From Metapseudomonas sp043392685 (GTDB lineage: Bacteria > Pseudomonadota > Gammaproteobacteria > Pseudomonadales > Pseudomonadaceae), in assembly GCA_043392685.1 (NCBI GenBank), contig JBHZGM010000003.1: a stretch of 64,000 nucleotides of DNA, one strand, 5' to 3'. How positions within the stretch are numbered: position 1 is the stretch's first letter; the number at the start of each line of letters is the position of its first letter. This document shows positions 58,203 through 64,000 of the stretch, one piece after another. Made by a program: the position numbers and the translations under genes. The notes below the pieces were generated by a model that searched no databases, had not been told where the DNA came from, and saw only the letters and a list, made by a program, of their open reading frames with translations.

Positions 58203-58262
58203 ATGTCCTTCTGCAAGTGAGGCCGCGAATGTTCGCGGCGAAATGGCAATGCAGAGAGTCCC

Positions 58263-58406
58263 ATGTCGCAAACCCCGATTTCCGCCCAGTACCTCGTCGG
58301 CCTTCCCGACGCCCGGATTACCACCGCTGCCATCAACGCCTCCAGCAAGCTGTTCGAACCGGGCCGTCCTGTACAGGCCCTGCGCAATGCCTCCCCGGTG
58401 TTCTGA
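58263..58406 (+). CDS. 47-residue ORF leading the sulfur operon
   Basis: Read by eye: MSQTPISAQYLVGLPDARIT, then TAAINASSKLFEPGRPVQAL and RNASPVF. A GAGAG site lies a few bases before the ATG, and it is the first ORF after the sigma-54 promoter. It contains no cysteine and only the initiator methionine. I do not recognise it. It could be a small protein or leader peptide, or a chance ORF; codon use looks normal for the genome. Confidence 0.45.
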   Translation: MSQTPISAQYLVGLPDARITTAAINASSKLFEPGRPVQALRNASPVF

Positions 58407-58424
58407 CTCCCCAGCCTCGCGCCT

Positions 58425-58480
58425 CTTGCCTCCCCATGCCCTTCTGGGAGAGGGGCTGGGGGAGAGGGGCGGGCGCAACC
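58425..58480. repeat. Purine/pyrimidine-rich GGGAGAGGGG element
   Basis: CTTGCCTCCCCATGCCCTTC then TGGGAGAGGGGCTGGGGGAG. This is a widespread bacterial intergenic repeat type with a stem CCCTTCTGGGAG-like core. It separates the small ORF from the first sfnB-like gene and could weaken read-through. Confidence 0.4.
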
Positions 58481-58502
58481 CTGCAATCGAAGGCCGCACC
58501 CC

Positions 58503-59738
58503 ATGACAAACGAAACCGCCCACAACGCATTTCGTGATCAAGCCCCGCCATTACTCCCGGCGGCGCTGATCGAGAACGATGCCGAGGCCCTGCAAGCCGC
58601 TCACGAGGTGGCGAGGCTGGCCAGGAAACAGGCCGCACAACGCGACCGCGACCGCCTGCTGCCGTGGCGCGAGCTGGAGCACTTCACCCGCCTGGGGCTG
58701 GGTGGCATACGCATCCCGCGCGAATATGGCGGGGCCGAGGTGTCCCACGTCACCCTGGCCGAAGTGTTCCGCATCATCTGCGCCGCCGACCCTGCCCTGG
58801 GGCAGATTCCGCAGAACCAGTTCGGCCTGCTCAGTGTGGTCGAAAACGTCGGCAGCCAGGCGCAGAAGCGCAAGGTGTTCGCCGGCATCCTTGCCGGTCG
58901 CCGGCTGGCCAATGCCGGCCCCGAGCGCAATACCCGCAACACCCTGGAGATCAAGGCGCGCATCACCCGCACCGGCGAGGGGCTGAGGGTCAGCGGCGAG
59001 AAGTTCTATTCCACCGGCGCGCTGTTCGCCCACTGGGTGGCGGTCAAGGCCATCGACGACAACGGCGTTGGCGTGCTCGGTCTGGTCGAGCGCGGTGTAC
59101 CGGGGCTGCGCATAGTCGATGACTGGTCCGGTTTCGGCCAGCGCACCACCGCCAGTGGTACCGTGCTGCTGGACCAGGCACCGGTGTCCGACGACCTGGT
59201 GTTCCACAACAGCCGGCTGGCCGAGGTGCCGAGCATCCAGGGCGCGGTGTCGCAGCTGATTCAGGCAGCCATCGACGCTGGTATCGCCGAGGCGGCCATC
59301 GACGATGCCATCGCCTTCATCCGCGAACGCTCGCGGCCCTGGGTGGATGCCGGCGTCGAACGCGCCAGCGAAGAGCTCTTCACCATCGCCGAGATCGGCC
59401 GCCTGAAGACCGAACTGAACGCCGCCAACGCCCTGCTGGAGCGTGCCGGGCAGGTGCTCGATGAAGTCTCCGCCGCACCCATCGATGACGAGGCTGCCGC
59501 CCGTGCCTCTATCGCCGTGGCCGAGGCCAAGGTGCTGACCACGGAGATCAGCCTGCTGGCCAGCGAAAAGCTCTTCGAACTGGCCGGCAGCCGCGCCAGC
59601 CTTGCCGAGTTCAACCTCGACCGCCATTGGCGCAACGCCCGCGTACACACCCTGCACGACCCGGTGCGCTGGAAGGTCCAGGCCGTCGGCGCCTATCACC
59701 TCAACGGCGCCAGGCCGGCCCGTCATTCCTGGATCTGA
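58503..59738 (+). CDS. SfnB-family sulfur acquisition oxidoreductase (first copy)
   Basis: A 411-residue flavoprotein of the acyl-CoA dehydrogenase fold, SfnB type. Family stretches include GLGGIRIPREYGGAEVSHVT near residues 61-80, LGQIPQNQFGLLSVVENVGS near 99-118, DDWSGFGQRTTASGTVLLDQ near 207-226 and NLDRHWRNARVHTLHDPVRW near 374-393. SfnB-like proteins are induced by sulfur limitation and thought to help desulfurise organosulfur compounds, possibly as flavin-dependent monooxygenases like DszC. It is the first large gene after the sigma-54 promoter; the paralogue starts 10 bases after its stop. Confidence 0.87.
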   Translation: MTNETAHNAFRDQAPPLLPAALIENDAEALQAAHEVARLARKQAAQRDRDRLLPWRELEHFTRLGLGGIRIPREYGGAEVSHVTLAEVFRIICAADPALGQIPQNQFGLLSVVENVGSQAQKRKVFAGILAGRRLANAGPERNTRNTLEIKARITRTGEGLRVSGEKFYSTGALFAHWVAVKAIDDNGVGVLGLVERGVPGLRIVDDWSGFGQRTTASGTVLLDQAPVSDDLVFHNSRLAEVPSIQGAVSQLIQAAIDAGIAEAAIDDAIAFIRERSRPWVDAGVERASEELFTIAEIGRLKTELNAANALLERAGQVLDEVSAAPIDDEAAARASIAVAEAKVLTTEISLLASEKLFELAGSRASLAEFNLDRHWRNARVHTLHDPVRWKVQAVGAYHLNGARPARHSWI

Positions 59739-59748
59739 GGAGTTCACC

Positions 59749-60957
59749 ATGACTTTGCCGCAACCCGCCCCGGCCATCAGCGTTGCCATCATCCGCGACG
59801 ATGCCGAAGCCCTCGACGTGGCGCGCCGCATCGCCACCGAGTTCAAGCCCGGCGCTGCCGATCGCGACCGCTACCGGCGCCTGCCCCATGAGGAGCTCGA
59901 CGCCTTCACCCGCTCTGGCCTGTGGGGTATCAGCGTGCCGCGCGAGTTCGGTGGCGCTGGCGTATCGCGGGTGACCCTGGCGCGGGTCATCGCCATCATC
60001 AGTGCCGCCGATGCCTCCCTCGGACAGATCCCGCAGAACCATTTCTACGCCTTGGAAGTCCTCCGGGTGAACGGCAGCAAGGCCCAGCAGCGCCGCCTGT
60101 TCGCCGCTGTCCTGGCCGGCGAGCGCTTCGGCAACGCCCTGGCCGAGATCGGCACCCGCACCGCCAATGACCGCAATACGCGGCTGATCAGGGAAGGCGC
60201 CGGCTATCGCATCCACGGCCGCAAGTTCTATTGCACCGGAGCCCTCTACGCCCAGCGCGTACCGACCCTGGTGGTGGGCGAGGATGGCCACCAGTACCTC
60301 GCCTTCGTGCCGCGCAACGCCCCCGGGCTGACCGTTATCGACGACTGGTCCGGCTTCGGTCAGCGCACCACCGGCAGCGGGTCGGTGCTGTTCGAGAATG
60401 TGCCGGTGCGCACCGAGGACCTGGTGTCCTTCCAGGCCGCCTTCGAGCGCCCGACCACGGTTGGTCCTTTCGCCCAGATCCTCCATGCGGCCATCGACGC
60501 CGGCATCGCCCGCGCCGCCTATGAGGATGCGCTGGAGTTCGTGCGCAGCCGTTCGCGTCCGTGGATCGATTCCGGCGTGGATAGGGCCAGCGATGATCCG
60601 CTAACCATTCAGGAGTTCGGCCGCCTGGCGATCCGCCTGCACGCCGCCGAAGCCATCCTCGACCGCGCCGGCCGCCTGCTGGATGCCGCCACCGCCGCGC
60701 CATCGGCCGAAACCGTAGCTGCCGCCTCCATCGGCGTGGCCGAAGCCAGGGCGTTGACTACGGACATCTCGCTGGCCGCCGGCAGCAAGCTGTTCGAGCT
60801 GTCCGGCAGCCGCGCCAGCCTTGCCGAGCACAACCTCGACCGCCACTGGCGCAACGCGCGGGTGCACACGCTGCATGACCCGGTGCGCTGGAAGTACCAC
60901 GCGGTGGGCAACTTCTACCTCAACGGCCAACTGCCGCCGCGCCGGGGGACGATCTGA
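59749..60957 (+). CDS. sfnB: SfnB-family sulfur acquisition oxidoreductase (second copy)
   Basis: A 402-residue paralogue of the preceding protein with the same blocks: GLWGISVPREFGGAGVSRVT near residues 57-76, LGQIPQNHFYALEVLRVNGS, DDWSGFGQRTTGSGSVLFEN and NLDRHWRNARVHTLHDPVRW. A GAGGAG site precedes the ATG at 59749; the open frame before it is the shadow of the first copy. It overlaps the next gene by one base (TGATG). The two paralogues may form a heteromer or act on different sulfur compounds. Of the two I consider this the closer to canonical SfnB length. Confidence 0.86.
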   Translation: MTLPQPAPAISVAIIRDDAEALDVARRIATEFKPGAADRDRYRRLPHEELDAFTRSGLWGISVPREFGGAGVSRVTLARVIAIISAADASLGQIPQNHFYALEVLRVNGSKAQQRRLFAAVLAGERFGNALAEIGTRTANDRNTRLIREGAGYRIHGRKFYCTGALYAQRVPTLVVGEDGHQYLAFVPRNAPGLTVIDDWSGFGQRTTGSGSVLFENVPVRTEDLVSFQAAFERPTTVGPFAQILHAAIDAGIARAAYEDALEFVRSRSRPWIDSGVDRASDDPLTIQEFGRLAIRLHAAEAILDRAGRLLDAATAAPSAETVAAASIGVAEARALTTDISLAAGSKLFELSGSRASLAEHNLDRHWRNARVHTLHDPVRWKYHAVGNFYLNGQLPPRRGTI

Positions 60958-62429
60958 TGGCGTGCAAGCAGGTTCTCCTCAACGCCTTCAACATGAACTG
61001 CGTGGGGCACATCAACCACGGGCTCTGGACCCACCCGCGCGACCGCTCGGCGGACTACCACAGGCTGTCCTACTGGACCGAACTGGCGCAACTGCTGGAG
61101 CGCGGGTTGTTCGATGGCCTGTTCCTGGCGGACATCGTCGGCGTCTACGACGTCTATCAGGGCAACCTCGACCTGACCCTCAAGGAAAGCATCCAGCTAC
61201 CGGTCAACGACCCGTTGCTGCTGGTTTCCGCCATGGCCGGCGTGACCCGGCACCTGGGCTTTGGCATCACCGCCAACCTGAGCTACGACGCGCCGTATCT
61301 GTTCGCCCGGCGCATGTCGACGCTGGACCACCTCAGCGATGGCCGGGTGGGCTGGAACATCGTCACCGGCTACCTGGAAAGCGCTGCCCGCGCCATGGGC
61401 CTGACCCGGCAGGTGGAGCATGACCGCCGCTACGACCAGGCCGACGAGTACCTGGAGGTGCTCTACAAGCTCTGGGAGGGCAGTTGGGAGGAGGGCGCCG
61501 TTCTCAATGACCGGCAACGGCGCATCTACGCCCGGCCGGACAAGGTGCACAAGGTCGTCCATCATGGCGAGTTCTTCGACGTGGAGGGCTATCACCTCTG
61601 CGAACCTTCGCCGCAGCGCACGCCGGTGCTGTTCCAGGCCGGATCTTCCGCGCGCGGGCTGCGTTTTGCCGGCGAGCATGCCGAGTGCGTGTTCATCAGC
61701 GGCAACAACAAGGCCGCCACCCGAGCCCAGGTGGATAAGGTCCGCGCCGCCGCCCAGGCTGCTGGCCGTGATCCGCACGCGGTGAAGGTGTTCATGGGCA
61801 TCAGCGTGATAGTCGCGCCGACGGAAGTCGAAGCCCGCGCCAGGCATGCCGAGTACCTGGCTTATGCCAGCGCCGAGGCCGGCGTGGCGCACTTCGCCAG
61901 CTCCACCGGCATCGACTTTTCCCGCTTCGCCCTGGACGAGCCGATCCCCTACGTAAAGACCAACGCCATCGAGTCGGCCGCCAGCAAGCTCAAGGACAAC
62001 AGCCTGACTCGCCGCCAGTTGCTGGAGCAGCACGCCCTGGGCGGGCGCTACATCCTGCTGGTGGGCTCGCCCACCCAGGTGGCCGACGAACTCCTGGCCT
62101 GGGTCGACGAGACCGGCCTGGACGGCTTCAACCTCACCCGCATCGTCACCCCGGAAAGCTACGCCGATTTCATCGACCTGGTGGTGCCGGAACTGCAGGC
62201 GCGTGGTGCCTACAAGACTGCCTACGCCGAAGGGACCCTGCGCCAGAAGCTGTTTGGGGCGGGGGATCGGCTGCCCGACAGCCATCCGGGCGCGCGTTTC
62301 GCCTGTGCTGTTCCTGCTTTTCCTGTGGGGGCGAATTCATTCGCTAAGGAGCGCGCAGCGCTCCCTGATTTCCTGCAGGGCGGTCCTTCGGCCCGCTCAG
62401 CGAATGAATTCGCCCCCACAAGTAAATGA
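60957..62429 (+). CDS. LLM-class flavin-dependent monooxygenase (NtaA/SnaA/DszA family)
   Basis: A 490-residue FMNH2-dependent monooxygenase. Family hallmarks are VLLNAFNMNCVGHINHGLWT near residues 6-25, YHRLSYWTELAQLLERGLFD near 36-55, HLSDGRVGWNIVTGYLESAA near 126-145 and FNLTRIVTPESYADFIDLVV near 392-411. In this setting it likely oxidises a sulfone or thioether, giving sulfite or a sulfinate. From residue 457 on, the last 34 codons lie inside a GAATTCATTCGC hairpin repeat (62324-62420); the original stop seems lost and the present one lies 7 bases past the repeat. The true family end is near residue 440-450. Confidence 0.9.
   Translation: MACKQVLLNAFNMNCVGHINHGLWTHPRDRSADYHRLSYWTELAQLLERGLFDGLFLADIVGVYDVYQGNLDLTLKESIQLPVNDPLLLVSAMAGVTRHLGFGITANLSYDAPYLFARRMSTLDHLSDGRVGWNIVTGYLESAARAMGLTRQVEHDRRYDQADEYLEVLYKLWEGSWEEGAVLNDRQRRIYARPDKVHKVVHHGEFFDVEGYHLCEPSPQRTPVLFQAGSSARGLRFAGEHAECVFISGNNKAATRAQVDKVRAAAQAAGRDPHAVKVFMGISVIVAPTEVEARARHAEYLAYASAEAGVAHFASSTGIDFSRFALDEPIPYVKTNAIESAASKLKDNSLTRRQLLEQHALGGRYILLVGSPTQVADELLAWVDETGLDGFNLTRIVTPESYADFIDLVVPELQARGAYKTAYAEGTLRQKLFGAGDRLPDSHPGARFACAVPAFPVGANSFAKERAALPDFLQGGPSARSANEFAPTSK
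62324..62420. repeat. GAATTCATTCGC hairpin inside the 3' end of the LLM gene
   Basis: Perfect 22-base inverted arms (62324-62345 and 62399-62420) with inner hairpin GGAGCGCGCAGCGCTCC. The repeat is read in frame and encodes the tail PVGANSFAKERAAL to ANEFAPT. Best-preserved full copy in the window. Confidence 0.9.
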
Positions 62430-62455
62430 CCTCCATTTCCCCAAGGATCGAAACC

Positions 62456-63253
62456 ATGCCCAAACACCTGCTCAAATCCCTCACCCTCGGCCTGCTGCTG
62501 GCCTCTGGCATCGCCCATGCCGCCGACTCCAAGGTCCTCAAGGTCGGCACCACCGCCGCTTTCGCCCCGCCGCTGGAAGTGGCGGTGGAAGAGGCCGCGA
62601 AGACGGGCCTCAAGGTGGAACTGGTGGAGTTCACCGACTGGAACGCGCCGAACATCACGCTGGCCGCCGGTGATATCGACGTGAACTACTTCCAGCACAC
62701 GCCCTTCCTGGAAAACGCCAAGAAGGAGGGAGGTTTCGACCTCAAGCCCTTCGCGCCCGGCGTGATCAACAACGTCGGCCTCTACTCGAAGAAGTACGCG
62801 GGGCTGGCCGACCTGCCGGAAGGCGCCAAGGTGGCCATCGCCAACGACCCCATCAATGGTGGTCGCGGCCTGCAACTGCTGCAGAAGGCCGGACTGCTGA
62901 AACTCAAGGAAGGCGTGGGCTACAAGGCGACCCTGGAGGACATCGTGGCGAACCCGAAGAAGCTCGACATCATCGAGCTGGAGGCGGTGCAACTGGTGCG
63001 CGCCCTGGATGACGTCGACCTGGCCCAGGGCTACCCGCACTACATCCGCCTGGCCGGCACCCTCGACCCCAACAGCGCGCTGCTGTTCGACGGCATCGAA
63101 AACCGCGAATACATCATCCAGTTCGTCACCCGCGCCGATTACCAGGATGACGGCCGCCTGAGCACGTTCGTGGACATCTACCAGCACTCTCCGCAGGTAC
63201 GCGCCGCGCTGGACAAGGCCCACGGCAAGCTCTACCAGCCGGGTTGGGAGTAA
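62456..63253 (+). CDS. MetQ-family periplasmic binding protein
   Basis: A 265-residue NlpA/MetQ-type substrate-binding protein. The signal peptide (MPKHLLKSLTLGLLLASGIA, cut after HA) has no lipobox cysteine, so unlike E. coli MetQ it is predicted to be soluble. The family blocks VELVEFTDWNAPNITLAAGD, INVNYFQH-like DVNYFQHTPFLE and ANDPINGGRGLQLLQKAGLL are clear. E. coli MetQ binds methionine; in a sulfur operon this one may bind methionine derivatives or another organosulfur compound. The ATG at 62456 is chosen over 62426, which lies in the repeat's trailing bases. Confidence 0.88.
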   Translation: MPKHLLKSLTLGLLLASGIAHAADSKVLKVGTTAAFAPPLEVAVEEAAKTGLKVELVEFTDWNAPNITLAAGDIDVNYFQHTPFLENAKKEGGFDLKPFAPGVINNVGLYSKKYAGLADLPEGAKVAIANDPINGGRGLQLLQKAGLLKLKEGVGYKATLEDIVANPKKLDIIELEAVQLVRALDDVDLAQGYPHYIRLAGTLDPNSALLFDGIENREYIIQFVTRADYQDDGRLSTFVDIYQHSPQVRAALDKAHGKLYQPGWE

Positions 63254-63274
63254 CACGGGGTCGGCGTTTGCTTC

Positions 63275-63374
63275 TTGTGGGGGCGATTTCAATCGCCAAG
63301 CGAACCGCAGGTTCGCCCTGCAGATCGCCAGGGGGCAGCTGTGCTGCCCATCGCGAATGAATTCGCCCCCACAG
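63275..63374. repeat. Hybrid intergenic hairpin between metQ-like and metN-like genes
   Basis: Left arm of the GGGGGCGATTTCAATCGCC type (63279-63297) and right arm of the CGCGAATGAATTCGCCCCCA type (63352-63371), with inner hairpins. It sits inside the operon, so it may tune transporter stoichiometry. Confidence 0.7.
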
Positions 63375-63418
63375 AAGAGCAATCCGGCGCCAATCACCAC
63401 GGAACAGAGAGGCCCGAC

Positions 63419-64000
63419 ATGGTCAGTTTCAACCGCAATATCAGCCTGGACCTGCCGCATATCCGCCTGCAGGGGCTGGGCAAGGTCTATCAGGGCAGCA
63501 AGGGGCTGGTGCAGGCACTGCAGGGCATCGACCTGGAAATCCGCCGGGGAGAGGTGTTCGGCATCATCGGCCGCAGCGGCGCGGGCAAGTCCTCGCTGAT
63601 CCGCACCCTCAACCGCCTGGAAAAGCCCAGCAGCGGGCAGGTGGTGATCGACCAGGAAGACATCGGCCAGTTCGACGAGAAGCAGCTGGTACTGCTGCGC
63701 CGCCGCGTGGGCATGATCTTCCAGCACTTCAACCTGATGTCCGCCAAGACCGTCTGGCAGAACGTCGCGCTGCCGTTGAAGGTAGCTGGCGTGCCCAGGG
63801 TTGAGATCGAGCGCAAGGTCAGTGAACTGCTGCAGTTGGTGGGGCTGGCGGACAAGCGCGATGCCTACCCGGCGCAGCTTTCGGGCGGGCAGAAGCAGCG
63901 CGTCGGCATCGCCCGGGCGCTGGTGCATCAGCCGGAAATCCTGCTTTGCGACGAGGCCACCTCGGCGCTGGACCCGGAAAGCACCCAGCAGATTCTTGCG
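63419..64000 (+). CDS. MetN-type methionine ABC transporter ATP-binding protein, N-terminal part
   Basis: Partial gene cut by the window end; 194 codons are present. It starts MVSFNRNISLDLPHIRLQGL. Walker A is GRSGAGKSS, the Q loop is GMIFQHFNLMSAKTVWQNVA, the signature is LSGGQKQRVGIARAL and Walker B is ILLCDEATSALDP, all typical of MetN. The normal MetN has about 340 residues with a C-terminal ACT-like regulatory domain, not visible here. It follows the MetQ-like gene after 165 bases holding a hairpin repeat; the MetI permease should follow outside the window. Confidence 0.92.
   Translation, partial: MVSFNRNISLDLPHIRLQGLGKVYQGSKGLVQALQGIDLEIRRGEVFGIIGRSGAGKSSLIRTLNRLEKPSSGQVVIDQEDIGQFDEKQLVLLRRRVGMIFQHFNLMSAKTVWQNVALPLKVAGVPRVEIERKVSELLQLVGLADKRDAYPAQLSGGQKQRVGIARALVHQPEILLCDEATSALDPESTQQILA

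Overview
The window looks like a chromosomal segment of a high-GC gammaproteobacterium of the genus Pseudomonas in the broad sense (P. aeruginosa / P. resinovorans side). The reasons are a bra-type branched-chain amino acid uptake operon, an OprD porin, a PchP-type phosphorylcholine phosphatase, an MHYT-GGDEF-EAL protein, DUF3509 and DUF5064-like proteins, an SfnB sulfur operon, and many short Pseudomonas-style intergenic hairpin repeats. I saw no rRNA, tRNA, phage, insertion sequence or CRISPR array. Gene density is high, and most long antisense ORFs are GC-rich shadows.

Layout. 1-2.5 kb: end of a bra operon (braC, start of braD) and two small conserved proteins. 2.6-9.9 kb: a selenium-flavoured block, with a phosphonate-type ABC transporter (probably selenate/selenite) divergent from a two-gene oxidoreductase/isomerase pair and from selD-mnmH. 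10-30 kb: housekeeping and accessory genes (c-di-GMP enzyme, transporters, Nudix hydrolase, DEAD-box helicase, pchP, S1/P1-nuclease-like protein, LTA-synthase-like sulfatase, CvfB-like RNA-binding protein, duplicated dihaem protein, LysR/EamA pair). 30-38 kb: cold-shock protein with a 59-residue SutA-like neighbour, SDR, universal stress protein, PP2C phosphatase plus membrane Ser/Thr kinase, and a divergent MdaB/YgiN-like pair.

38-52 kb is the most interesting accessory region. A LuxR regulator heads a same-strand run of an outer-membrane channel, an MFS transporter and a histone-deacetylase-like amidohydrolase. A four-copy tandem repeat array follows. Then comes an amine-catabolism locus: MoaF-like protein, class III aminotransferase, class A acid phosphatase, OprD porin, aldehyde dehydrogenase, APC permease and the AraC-type regulator FeaR. 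Upstream of three transcription units here I found the same pair of 16-bp boxes (consensus GGCAGSNNNNGNCAAG), always with a 22-bp period, the same orientation and a similar distance to the start codon. I infer these are the FeaR operators, which would define one regulon.

52-58 kb holds an ECF42-like sigma factor between a DGPF/YciI protein and an NTF2-like protein, a LysR regulator and an HPP-CBS membrane protein. 58-64 kb is a sulfur-acquisition operon behind a good sigma-54 promoter: a tiny ORF, two SfnB-type flavoproteins, an LLM flavin monooxygenase whose last 34 codons run through an intergenic repeat, and a MetQ/MetN-type ABC transporter cut by the window end.
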